DNA from: Coriaria nepalensis
Lineage: Eukaryota; Streptophyta; Magnoliopsida; Cucurbitales; Coriariaceae
Assembly (NCBI GenBank): GCA_027186245.1
Contig: CP114481.1
Span: 45,291,501-45,355,500 of the forward strand
Length of the DNA stretch: 64,000 nt
Direction: 5' to 3'
Of this stretch, positions 49,436-62,165 are shown in pieces. The position numbers were made by a program, and so were the translations under genes. How positions within the stretch are numbered: the first letter of the stretch is position 1; the number at the start of each line of letters is the position of its first letter. Under the pieces are notes generated by a model. That model ran no database searches, was not told the origin of the DNA, and saw only the letters and a program-made list of their open reading frames with translations.

Positions 49436-49535
49436 AATGACTCATTGAAATGATTTTAAGGTTAAACTAATGCACACATTCCTTGCATTGATCATTTCCA
49501 AGTTATGCACAAAACTTGTGTTTGTAGTGCGAAAA

Positions 49536-49678
49536 TAGAATTCGTTCGACTTGCTTAAAAATAAGATATTGACTTGAAATGACTCATTGAAATGATTTTA
49601 AGGTTAAACGAATGCACACTTTCATTGCATTGATCATTTTGCAAGTTATGCACAAAACTTGGGTTTAGAGTGCAAAAA
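49536..49678. repeat. 143-bp monomer (GATCATTTTGCAAG), first copy
   Basis: One extra T in GATCATTTTGCAAG at about 49632. The same change recurs at 51621, in the monomer starting at 51525. Both copies are followed by a monomer ending GCGAAAACAG and by ATTCGTGGC, so they are two copies of one duplicated block. Confidence 0.8.
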
Positions 49679-51524
49679 TAGAATTCGTTCGACTTGCTTT
49701 GAAATAAGTTATTGACTTGAAATGACTCATTGAAATGATTTTAAGGTTAAACGAATGCACACTTTCCTTGCATTGATCATTTCCAAGTTACGCACAAAAC
49801 TTTTGTTTGAAGTGCGAAAACAGAATTCGTTCGACTTCCTTTGAAATAAGATATTGACTTGAAATGAGTCATTGAAATAATTTTAAGGTTAAACTAATGC
49901 ACACATTCGTGGCATTGATCATTTCCAAGTTATGCACAAAACTTGTGTTTGAAGTGCGAAAATAGAATTCGTTCGACTTGCTTCGAAATAAGATATTGAC
50001 TTGAAATGACTCATTGAAATGATTTTAAGGTTAAACTAATGCACACATTCCTTGCATTGATCATTTCCAAGTTATGCACAAAACTTGTGTTTGTAGTGCG
50101 AAAATAGAATTCGTTCGACTTGCTTAAAAATAAGATATTGACTTGAAATGACTCATTGAAATGATTTTAAGGTTAAACGAATGCACACTTTCATTGCATT
50201 GATCATTTGCAAGTTATGCACAAAACTTGGGTTTGGAGTGCAAAAATAGAATTCGTTCGACTTGCTTTGAAATAAGTTATTGACTTGAAATGACTCATTC
50301 AAATGATTTTAAGGTTAAACCAATGCACACTTTCCTTGCATTGATCATTTGCAAGTTATGCACAAAACTTGTGTTTGAAGTGCGAAATTAGAATTCGTTC
50401 GACTTGCTTTGAAATAAGGTATTGACTTGAAATGACTCATTGAAATAATTTTAAGGTTAAACTAATGCACACATTCCTGACATTGATCATTTCCAAGTTA
50501 TGCACAAAACTTGTGTTTGAAGTGCGAAAATAGAATTCGTTCGACTTGCTTCGAAATAAGATATTGACTTGAAATGACTCATTGAAATGATTTTAAGGTT
50601 AAACTAATGCACACATTCCTTGCATTGATCATTTCCAAGTTATGCACAAAACTTGTGTTTGTAGTGCGAAAATAGAATTCGTTCGACTTGCTTAAAAATA
50701 AGATATTGACTTGAAATGACTCATTGAAATGATTTTAAGGTTAAACGAATGCACACTTTCATTGCATTGATCATTTGCAAGTTATGCACAAAACTTGGGT
50801 TTAGAGTGCAAAAATAGAATTCGTTTGACTTGCTTTGAAATAAGTTATTGACTTGAAATGACTCATTCAAATGCTTTTAAGGTTAAACGAATGCACACTT
50901 TCCTTGCACTGATCATTTGCAAGTTAGGCACAAAACTTGTGTTTGGAGTGCAAAAATAGAATTCGTTCGACTTGCTTGGAAATAAGTTATTGACTTGAAA
51001 TGACTCATTGAAATGATTTTAAGGTTAAACGAATGCACACTTTCCTTGCATTGATCATTTCCAAGTTACGCACAAAACTTTTGTTTGAAGTGCGAAAATA
51101 GAATTCGTTCGACTTCCTTTGAAATAAGATATTGACTTGAAATGACTCATTGAAATAATTTTAAGGTTAAACTAATGCACACATTCCTGGCATTGATCAT
51201 TTCACAGTTATGCACAAAACTTGTGTTTGAAGTGCGAAAATAGAATTCGTGCGACTTGCTTCGAAATAAGATATTGACTTGAAATGATTCATTGAAATGA
51301 TTTTAAGGTTAAACTAATGCACACATTCCTTGCATTGATCATTTCCAAGTTATGCACAAAACTTGTGTTTGTAGTGCGAAAATAGAATTCGTTCGACTTG
51401 CTTCGAAATAAGATATTGACTTGAAATGACTCATTGAAATGATTTTAAGGTTAAACTAATGCACACATTCCTTGCATTGATCATTTCCAAGTTATGCACA
51501 AAACTTGTGTTTGTAGTGCGAAAA

Positions 51525-51667
51525 TAGAATTCGTTCGACTTGCTTAAAAATAAGATATTGACTTGAAATGACTCATTGAAATGATTTTAAGGTTAAACGA
51601 ATGCACACTTTCATTGCATTGATCATTTTGCAAGTTATGCACAAAACTTGGGTTTAGAGTGCAAAAA
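51525..51667. repeat. 143-bp monomer (GATCATTTTGCAAG), second copy
   Basis: The duplicate of the 49536 variant, displaced by 1989 bp (14 monomers + 1). After this monomer the step is 142 bp without exception to the end of the window (51668 to 63880 is 86 monomers). Confidence 0.8.
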
Positions 51668-52079
51668 TAGAATTCGTTCGACTTGCTTTGAAATAAGTTA
51701 TTGACTTGAAATGACTCATTGAAATGATTTTAAGGTTAAACGAATGCACACTTTCCTTGCATTGATCATTTCCAAGTTACGCACAAAACTTTTGTTTGAA
51801 GTGCGAAAACAGAATTCGTTCGACTTCCTTTGAAATAAGATATTGACTTGAAATGAGTCATTGAAATAATTTTAAGGTTAAACTAATGCACACATTCGTG
51901 GCATTGATCATTTCCAAGTTATGCACAAAACTTGTGTTTGAAGTGCGAAAATAGAATTCGTTCGACTTGCTTCGAAATAAGATATTGACTTGAAATGACA
52001 CATTGAAATGATTTTAAGGTTAAACTAATGCACACATTCCTTGCATTGATCATTTCCAAGTTATGCACAAAACTTGTGT

Positions 52080-54205
52080 TTGTAGTGCGAAAATAGAATT
52101 CGTTCGACTTGCTTAAAAATAAGATAATGACTTGAAATGACTCATTGAAATGATTTTAAGGTTAAACGAATGCACACTTTCATTGCATTGATCATTTGCA
52201 AGTTATGCACAAAACTTGGGTTTAGAGTGCAAAAATAGAATTCGTTCGACTTGCTTTGAAATAAGTTATTGACTTGAAATGACTCATTCAAATGATTTTA
52301 AGGTTAAACGAATGCACACTTTCCTTGCATTGATCATTTGCAAGTTATGCACAAAACATGTGTTTGAAGTGCGAAATTAGAATTCGTTCGACTTGCTTTG
52401 AAATAAGATATTGACTTGAAATGACTCATTGAAATAATTTTAAGGTTAAACTAATGCACACATTCCTGGCATTGATCATTTCCAAGTTATGCACAAAACT
52501 TGTGTTTGAAGTGCGAAAATAGAATTCGTTCGACGTGCTTCGAAATAAGATATTGACTTGAAATGACTCATTGAAATGATTTTAAGGTTAAACTAATGCA
52601 CACATTCCTTGCATTGATCATTTACAAGTTATGCACAAAACTTGTGTTTGTAGTGTGAAAATAGGATTCCTTCGACTTGCTTAAAAATAAGATATTGACT
52701 TGAAATGACTCATTGAAATGATTTTAAGGTTAAACGAATGCACACTTTCATTGCATTGATCATTTGCAAGTTATGCACAAAACTTGGGTTTAGAGTGCAA
52801 AAATAGAATTCGTTCGACTTGCTTTGAAATAAGTTATTGACTTGAAATGACTCATTCAAATTATTTTAAGGTTAAACGAATGCACACTTTCATTGCACTG
52901 ATCATTTGCAAGTTATGCACAAAACTTGTGTTTTGAGTGCAAAAATAGAATTCGTTCGACTTGCTTTGAAATAAGTTATTGACTTGAAATGACTCATTGA
53001 AATGATTTTAAGGTTAAACGAATGCACACTTTCCTTGCATTGATCATTTCCAAGTTACGCACAAAACTTTTGTTTGAAGTGCGAAAATAGAATTCGTTCG
53101 ACTTCCTTTGAAATAAGATATTGACTTGAAATGACTCATTCAAATGATTTTAAGGTTAAACGAATGCACACTTTCCTTGCATTGATCATTTGCAAGTTAT
53201 GCACAAAACTTTTGTTTGAAGTGCGAAATTAGAATTCGTTCGACTTGCTTTGAAATAAGATATTGACTTGAAACGACTCATTGAAATAATTTTAAGGTTA
53301 AACTAATGCACACATTCCTGGCATTGATCATTTCCAAGTTATGCACAAAACTTGTGTTTGTAGTGCGAAAATAGAATTCGTTCGACTTGCTTAAAAATAA
53401 GATAATGACTTGAAATGACTCATTGAAATGATTTTAAGGTTAAAAGAATGCACACTTTCATTGCATTGATCATTTGCAAGTTATGCACAAAACTTGGGTT
53501 TAGAGTGCAAAAATAGAATTCGTTCGACTTGCTTTGAAATAAGTTATTGACTTGAAATGACTCATTCAAATGATTTTAAGGTTAAACGAATGCACACATT
53601 CCTTGCATTGATCATTTGCAAGTTATGCACAAAACATGTGTTTGAAGTGCGAAATTAGAATTCGTTCGACTTGCTTTGAAATAAGATATTGACTTGAAAT
53701 GACTCATTGAAATAATTTTAAGGTTAAACTAATGCACACATTCCTGGCATTGATCATTTCCAAGTTATGCACAAAACTTGTGTTTGAAGTGCGAAAATAG
53801 AATTCGTTCGACGTGCTTCGGATCAAGATATTGACTTGAAATGACTCATTGAAATGATTTTAAGGTTAAACTAATGCACACATTCCTTGCATTGATCATT
53901 TACAAGTTATGCACAAAACTTGTGTTTGTAGTGTGAAAATAGGATTCCTTCGACTTGCTTAAAAATAAGATATTGACTTGAAATGACTCATTGAAATGAT
54001 TTTAAGGTTAAACGAATGCACACTTTCATTGCATTGATCATTTGCAAGTTATGCACAAAACTTGGGTTTAGAGTGCAAAAATAGAATTCGTTCGACTTGC
54101 TTTGAAATAAGTTATTGACTTGAAATGACTCATTCAAATTATTTTAAGGTTAAACGAATGCACAGTTTCATTGCACTGATCATTTGCAAGTTATGCACAA
54201 AACTT
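52080..54205. repeat. 9-monomer HOR (1278 bp), left cluster
   Basis: AAGATAATGAC at 52121, 53399 and 54677 is spaced exactly 1278 bp. About 52080-52920 matches 53358-54205, with shared ACAAAACATGTG (52351 and 53629), CGACGTGC, CATTTACAAG, GTGTGAAAATAGG and GGATTCCTTCG. Differences include CGAAATAAG versus CGGATCAAG (53819) and TTAAACG versus TTAAAAG. The third repeat is a different recombinant. Confidence 0.8.
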
Positions 54206-57200
54206 GGGTTTGGAGTGCAAAAATAGAATTCGTTCGACTTGCTTTGAAATAAGTTATTGACTTGAAATGACTCATTCAAATGATTTTAAGGTTAAACGAA
54301 TGCACACTTTCCTTGCATTGATCATTTGCAAGTTATGCACAAAACTTTTGTTTGAAGTGCGAAATTAGAATTCGTTCGACTTGCTTTGAAATAAGATATT
54401 GACTCGAAACGACTCATTGAAATAATTTTAAGGTTAAACTAATGCACACATTCCTGGCATTGATCATTTCCAAGTTATGCACAAAACTTGTGTTTGTAGT
54501 GCGAAAATAGAATTCGTTCGACTTGCTTCGAAATAAGATATTGACTTGAAATGACACATTGAAATGATTTTAAGGTTAAACTAATGCACACATTCCTTGC
54601 ATTGATCATTTCCAAGTTATGCACAAAACTTGTGTTTGTAGTGCGAAAATAGAATTCGTTCGACTTGCTTAAAAATAAGATAATGACTTGAAATGACTCA
54701 TTGAAATGATTTTAAGGTTAAACGAATGCACACTTTCATTGCATTGATCATTTGCAAGTTATGCACAAAACTTGGGTTTAGAGTGCAAAAATAGAATTCG
54801 TTCGACTTGCTTTGAAATAAGTTATTGACTTGAAATGACTCATTCAAATGATTTTAAGGTTAAACGAATGCACACTTTCCTTGCATTGATCATTTGCAAG
54901 TTATGCACAAAACTTGGGTTTAGAGTGCAAAAATAGAATTCGTTTGACTTGCTTTGAAATAAGTTATTGACTTGAAATGACTCATTGAAATAATTTTAAG
55001 GTTAAACTAATGCACACATTCCTGGCATTGATCATTTCCAAGTTATGCACAAAACTTGTGTTTGAAGTGCGAAAATAGAATTCGTTCGACGTGCTTCGAA
55101 ATAAGATATTGACTTGAAATGACTCATTGAAATGATTTTAAGGTTAAACTAATGCACACATTCCTTGCATTGATCATTTCCAAGTTATGCACAAAACTTG
55201 TGTTTGTAGTGCGAAAATAGAATTCGTTCGACTTGCTTAAAAATAAGATATTGACTTGAAATGACTCATTGAAATGATTTTAAGGTTAAACGAATGCACA
55301 CTTTCATTGCATTGATCATTTGCAAGTTATGCACAAAACTTGGGTTTGGAGTGCTAAAATAGAATTCGTTCGAATTGCTTTGAAATAAGTTATTGACTTG
55401 AAATGACTCATTCAAATGATTTTAAGGTTAAACGAATGCACACTTTCCTTGCATTGATCATTTGCAAGTTATGCACAAAACTTGTGTTTGAAGTGCGAAA
55501 TTAGAATTCGTTCGACTTGCTTTGAAATAAGATATTGACTTGAAATGACTCATTCAAATGATTTTAAGGTTAAACGAATGCACACTTTCCTTGCACTGAT
55601 CATTTGCAAGTTATGCACAAAACTTGTGTTTGGAGTGCAAAAATAGAATTCGTTCGACTTGCTTTGAAATAAGTTATTGACTTGAAATGACTCATTGAAA
55701 TGATTTTAAGGTTAAACGAATGCACACTTTCCTTGCATTGATCATTTCCAAGTTACGCACAAAACTTTTGTTTGAAGTGTGAAAATACAATTCGTTCGAC
55801 TTCCTTTGAAATAAGATATTGACTTGAAATGACTCATTGAAATAATTTTAAAGTTAAACTAATGCACACATTCCTGGCATTGATCATTTCCAAGTTATGC
55901 ACAAAACTTGTGTTTGAAGTGCGAAAATAGAATTCGTTCCACTTGCTTCGAAATAAGATATTGACTTGAAATGACTCATTGAAATGATTTTAAGGTTAAA
56001 CTAATGCACACATTCCTTGCATTGATCATTTCCAAGTTATGCACAAAACTCTTGTTTGTAGTGCGAAAATAGAATTCGTTCGACTTGCTTAAAAATAAGA
56101 TATTGACTTGAAATGACTCATTGAAATTATTTTAAGGTTAAACGAATGCACACATTCATTGCATTGATCATTTGCAAGTTATGCACAAAACTTGGGTTTG
56201 GAGTGCAAAAATAGAATTCGTTCGACTTGCTTTGAAATAAGTTATTGACTTGAAATGACTCATTCAAATGATTTTAAGGTTAAACGAATGCACACTTTCC
56301 TTGCAGTGATCATTTGCAAGTTATGCACAAAACTTGTGTTTGAAGTGCGAAATTAGAATTCGTTCGACTTGCTTTGAAATAAGATATTGACTTGAAATGA
56401 CTCATTGAAATAATTTTAAGGTTAAACTAATGCACACATTCCTGGCATTCATCATTTCCAAGTTATGCACAAAACTTGTGTTTGAAGTGCGAAAATAGAA
56501 TTCGTTCGACGTGCTTCGAAATAAGATATTGACTTGAAATGACTCATTGAAATGATTTTAAGGTTAAACTAATGCACACATTCCTTGCATTGATCATTTA
56601 CAAGTTATGCACAAAACTTGTGTTTGTAGTGTGAAAATAGGATTCCTTCGACTTGCTTAAAAATAAGATATTGACTTGAAATGACTCATTGAAATGATTT
56701 TAAGGTTAAACGAATGCACACTTTCATTGCATTGATCATTTGCAAGTTATGCACAAAACTTGTGTTTGTAGTGCGAAAATAGAATTCGTTCGACTTGCTT
56801 AAAAATACGATATTGACTTGAAATGACTCATTGAAATGATTTTAAGGTTAAACGAATGCACACTTTCATTGCATTGATCATTTGCAAGTTATGCACAAAA
56901 CTTGGGTTTGGAGCGCAAAAATAGAATTCGTTCGACTTGCTTTGAAATAAGTTATTGACTTGAAATGACTCATTCAAATGATTTTAAGGTTAAACGAATG
57001 CACACTTTCCTTGCATTGATCATTTCCAAGTTATGCACAAAACTTTTGTTTGAAGTGCGAAATTAGAATTCGTTCGACTTGCTTTGAAATAAGATATTGA
57101 CTTGAAACGACTCATTGAAATAATTTTAAGGTTAAACTAATGCACACATTCCTGGCATTGATCATTTCCAAGTTATGCACAAAACTTGTGTTTGAAGTGC

Positions 57201-58860
57201 GAAAATAGAATTCGTTCGACGTGCTTCGGATCAAGATATTGACTTGAAATGACTCATTGAAATGATTTTAAGGTTAAACTAATGCACACATTCCTTGCAT
57301 TGATCATTTACAAGTTATGCACAAAACTTGTGTTTGTAGTGTGAAAATAGGATTCCTTCGACTTGCTTAAAAATAAGATATTGACTTGAAATGACTCATT
57401 GAAATGATTTTAAGGTTAAACGAATGCACACTTTCATTGCATTGATCATTTGCAAGTTATGCACAAAACTTGGGTTTAGAGTGCAAAAATAGAATTCGTT
57501 CGACTTGCTTTGAAATAAGTTATTGACTTGAAATGACTCATTCAAATTATTTTAAGGTTAAACGAATGCACACTTTCATTGCACTGATCATTTGCAAGTT
57601 ATGCACAAAACTTGTGTTTTGAGTGCAAAAATAGAATTCGTTCGACTTGCTTTGAAATAAGTTATTGACTTGAAATGACTCATTGAAATGATTTTAAGGT
57701 TAAACGAATGCACACTTTCCTTGCATTGATCATTTCCAAGTTACGCACAAAACTTTTGTTTGAAGTGCGAAAATAGAATTCGTTCGACTTCCTTTGAAAT
57801 AAGATATTGACTTGAAATGACTCATTCAAATGATTTTAAGGTTAAACGAATGCACACTTTCCTTGCATTGATCATTTGCAAGTTATGCACAAAACTTTTG
57901 TTTGAAGTGCGAAATTAGAATTCGTTCGACTTGCTTTGAAATAAGATATTGACTTGAAACGACTCATTGAAATAATTTTAAGGTTAAACTAATGCACACA
58001 TTCCTGGCATTGATCATTTCCAAGTTATGCACAAAACTTGTGTTTGTAGTGCGAAAATAGAATTCGTTCGACTTGCTTAAAAATAAGATAATGACTTGAA
58101 ATGACTCATTGAAATGATTTTAAGGTTAAAAGAATGCACACTTTCATTGCATTGATCATTTGCAAGTTATGCACAAAACTTGGGTTTAGAGTGCAAAAAT
58201 AGAATTCGTTCGACTTGCTTTGAAATAAGTTATTGACTTGAAATGACTCATTCAAATGATTTTAAGGTTAAACGAATGCACACATTCCTTGCATTGATCA
58301 TTTGCAAGTTATGCACAAAACATGTGTTTGAAGTGCGAAATTAGAATTCGTTCGACTTGCTTTGAAATAAGATATTGACTTGAAATGACTCATTGAAATA
58401 ATTTTAAGGTTAAACTAATGCACACATTCCTGGCATTGATCATTTCCAAGTTATGCACAAAACTTGTGTTTGAAGTGCGAAAATAGAATTCGTTCGACGT
58501 GCTTCGGATCAAGATATTGACTTGAAATGACTCATTGAAATGATTTTAAGGTTAAACTAATGCACACATTCCTTGCATTGATCATTTACAAGTTATGCAC
58601 AAAACTTGTGTTTGTAGTGTGAAAATAGGATTCCTTCGACTTGCTTAAAAATAAGATATTGACTTGAAATGACTCATTGAAATGATTTTAAGGTTAAACG
58701 AATGCACACTTTCATTGCATTGATCATTTGCAAGTTATGCACAAAACTTGGGTTTAGAGTGCAAAAATAGAATTCGTTCGACTTGCTTTGAAATAAGTTA
58801 TTGACTTGAAATGACTCATTCAAATTATTTTAAGGTTAAACGAATGCACAGTTTCATTGC
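52370..58860. repeat. 33-monomer-offset duplicated segment (about 1.75 kb)
   Basis: About 52370-54165 reappears at 57056-58855, offset 4686 bp. Diagnostic matches are TAAAAGAATG (53441 and 58127), the CGGATCAAG variant (about 53819 and 58505), GGATTCCTTCG and GTGTTTTGAG. In the second block the first CGACGTGC monomer also carries CGGATCAAG (57226), whereas in the first block it does not. Confidence 0.8.
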
Positions 58861-61800
58861 ACTGATCATTTGCAAGTTATGCACAAAACTTGTGTTTTGA
58901 GTGCAAAAATAGAATTCGTTCGACTTGCTTTGAAATAAGTTATTGACTTGAAATGACTCATTGAAATGATTTTAAGGTTAAACGAATGCACACTTTCCTT
59001 GCATTGATCATTTCCAAGTTACGCACAAAACTTTTGTTTGAAGTGCGAAAATAGAATTCGTTCGACTTCCTTTGAAATAAGATATTGACTTGAAATGACT
59101 CATTGAAATTATTTTAAGGTTAAACGAATGCACACATTCATTGCATTGATCATTTGCAAGTTATGCACAAAACTTGGGTTTGGAGTGCAAAAATAGAATT
59201 CGTTCGACTTGCTTTGAAATAAGTTATTGACTTGAAATGACTCATTCAAATGATTTTAAGGTTAAACGAATGCACACTTTCCTTGCATTGATCATTTGCA
59301 AGTTATGCACAAAACTTTTGTTTGAAGTGCGAAATTAGAATTCGTTCGACTTGCTTTGAAATAAGATATTGACTTGAAACGACTCATTGAAATAATTTTA
59401 AGGTTAAACTAATGCACACATTCCTGGCATTGATCATTTCCAAGTTATGCACAAAACTTGTGTTTGTAGTGCGAAAATAGAATTCGTTCGACTTGCTTCG
59501 AAATAAGATATTGACTTGAAATGACACATTGAAATGATTTTAAGGTTAAACTAATGCACACATTCCTTGCATTGATCATTTCCAAGTTATGCACAAAACT
59601 TGTGTTTGTAGTGCGAAAATAGAATTCGTTCGACTTGCTTAAAAATAAGATAATGACTTGAAATGACTCATTGAAATGATTTTAAGGTTAAACGAATGCA
59701 CACTTTCATTGCATTGATCATTTGCAAGTTATGCACAAAACTTGGGTTTAGAGTGCAAAAATAGAATTCGTTCGACTTGCTTTGAAATAAGTTATTGACT
59801 TGAAATGACTCATTCAAATGATTTTAAGGTTAAACGAATGCACACTTTCCTTGCATTGATCATTTGCAAGTTATGCACAAAACTTGGGTTTAGAGTGCAA
59901 AAATAGAATTCGTTTGACTTGCTTTGAAATAAGTTATTGACTTGAAATGACTCATTGAAATAATTTTAAGGTTAAACTAATGCACACATTCCTGGCATTG
60001 ATCATTTCCAAGTTATGCACAAAACTTGTGTTTGAAGTGCGAAAATAGAATTCGTTCGACGTGCATCGAAATAAGATATTGACTTGAAATGACTCATTGA
60101 AATGATTTTAAGGTTAAACTAATGCACACATTCCTTGCATTGATCATTTCCAAGTTATGCACAAAACTTGTGTTTGTAGTGCGAAAATAGAATTCGTTCG
60201 ACTTGCTTAAAAATAAGATATTGACTTGAAATGACTCATTGAAATGATTTTAAGGTTAAACGAATGCACACTTTCATTGCATTGATCATTTGCAAGTTAT
60301 GCACAAAACTTGGGTTTGGAGTGCTAAAATAGAATTCGTTCGAATTGCTTTGAAATAAGTTATTGACTTGAAATGACTCATTCAAATGATTTTAAGGTTA
60401 AACGAATGCACACTTTCCTTGCATTGATCATTTGCAAGTTATGCACAAAACTTGTGTTTGAAGTGCGAAATTAGAATTCGTTCGACTTGCTTTGAAATAA
60501 GATATTGACTTGAAATGACTCATTCAAATGATTTTAAGGTTAAACGAATGCACACTTTCCTTGCACTGATCATTTGCAAGTTATGCACAAAACTTGTGTT
60601 TGGAGTGCAAAAATAGAATTCGTTCGACTTGCTTTGAAATAAGTTATTGACTTGAAATGACTCATTGAAATGATTTTAAGGTTAAACGAATGCACACTTT
60701 CCTTGCATTGATCATTTCCAAGTTACGCACAAAACTTTTGTTTGAAGTGTGAAAATACAATTCGTTCGACTTCCTTTGAAATAAGATATTGACTTGAAAT
60801 GACTCATTGAAATAATTTTAAAGTTAAACTAATGCACACATTCCTGGCATTGATCATTTCCAAGTTATGCACAAAACTTGTGTTTGAAGTGCGAAAATAG
60901 AATTCGTTCCACTTGCTTCGAAATAAGATATTGACTTGAAATGACTCATTGAAATGATTTTAAGGTTAAACTAATGCACACATTCCTTGCATTGATCATT
61001 TCCAAGTTATGCACAAAACTCTTGTTTGTAGTGCGAAAATAGAATTCGTTCGACTTGCTTAAAAATAAGATATTGACTTGAAATGACTCATTGAAATTAT
61101 TTTAAGGTTAAACGAATGCACACATTCATTGCATTGATCATTTGCAAGTTATGCACAAAACTTGGGTTTGGAGTGCAAAAATAGAATTCGTTCGACTTGC
61201 TTTGAAATAAGTTATTGACTTGAAATGACTCATTCAAATGATTTTAAGGTTAAACGAATGCACACTTTCCTTGCAGTGATCATTTGCAAGTTATGCACAA
61301 AACTTGTGTTTGAAGTGCGAAATTAGAATTCGTTCGACTTGCTTTGAAATAAGATATTGACTTGAAATGACTCATTGAAATAATTTTAAGGTTAAACTAA
61401 TGCACACATTCCTGGCATTGATCATTTCCAAGTTATGCACAAAACTTGTGTTTGAAGTGCGAAAATAGAATTCGTTCGACGTGCTTCGAAATAAGATATT
61501 GACTTGAAATGACTCATTGAAATGATTTTAAGGTTAAACTAATGCACACATTCCTTGCATTGATCATTTACAAGTTATGCACAAAACTTGTGTTTGTAGT
61601 GTGAAAATAGGATTCCTTCGACTTGCTTAAAAATAAGATATTGACTTGAAATGACTCATTGAAATGATTTTAAGGTTAAACGAATGCACACTTTCATTGC
61701 ATTGATCATTTGCAAGTTATGCACAAAACTTGTGTTTGTAGTGCGAAAATAGAATTCGTTCGACTTGCTTAAAAATACGATATTGACTTGAAATGACTCA

Positions 61801-62165
61801 TTGAAATGATTTTAAGGTTAAACGAATGCACACTTTCATTGCATTGATCATTTGCAAGTTATGCACAAAACTTGGGTTTGGAGCGCAAAAATAGAATTCG
61901 TTCGACTTGCTTTGAAATAAGTTATTGACTTGAAATGACTCATTCAAATGATTTTAAGGTTAAACGAATGCACACTTTCCTTGCATTGATCATTTCCAAG
62001 TTATGCACAAAACTTTTGTTTGAAGTGCGAAATTAGAATTCGTTCGACTTGCTTTGAAATAAGATATTGACTTGAAACGACTCATTGAAATAATTTTAAG
62101 GTTAAACTAATGCACACATTCCTGGCATTGATCATTTCCAAGTTATGCACAAAACTTGTGTTTGT
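54180..62165. repeat. 35-monomer-offset duplication of about 3 kb
   Basis: About 54180-57194 is repeated at 59150-62164, offset 4970 bp. Several variants occur only in these two blocks: GAGTGCTAAAATAG with CGAATTGC (55352 and 60322), GTGTGAAAATACAATTCG, AATTTTAAAGTTAAAC (about 55848 and 60818), CGTTCCACTTGC, AAAACTCTTG and TGCAGTGATC. Visible differences are few, for example CGACGTGCTTCG versus CGACGTGCATCG (60065) and CATTCATC versus CATTGATC. This is the longest near-identical pair at a distance and implies a recent large duplication. Confidence 0.85.

Larger units (their letters stand above)
17586..49535. repeat. 225 monomers with no net length change
   Basis: Monomer starts step by exactly 142 bp from 17586 to 49536 (225 x 142 = 31950). 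I checked registration at several interior points, for example 30934, and at the spacings of diagnostic markers. A compensating pair of indels could be hidden, but none was seen. The stretch spans several different HORs, so length conservation is not explained by one recent amplification alone. Confidence 0.85.
46060..51385. repeat. 27-monomer-offset duplicated segment (about 1.5 kb)
   Basis: About 46060-47550 reappears at 49895-51385, offset 3835 bp (27 monomers + the 1-bp insertion at 49639). Both contain ATTCGTGGC, AAACCAATGC, AAGGTATTG, CCTGACATTG, TCGTTTGAC, ATTCAAATGCTTTT, GCTTGGAAATAAG and ATCATTTCACAG. TCGTTTGAC is shared by these two blocks but not by the second copy of the 10-monomer HOR, which places this duplication before that substitution was lost or gained. 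Confidence 0.75.
49385..52120. repeat. 14-monomer-offset duplicated segment carrying the 143-bp variant
   Basis: About 49385-50130 is repeated at 51374-52120, offset 1989 bp. Shared private markers are GATCATTTTGCAAG, GCGAAAACAG, GAAATGAGTCATTG and ATTCGTGGC. The shared insertion plus three substitutions makes common descent clear. Similarity fades at GATATTGAC versus GATAATGAC. Confidence 0.8.
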
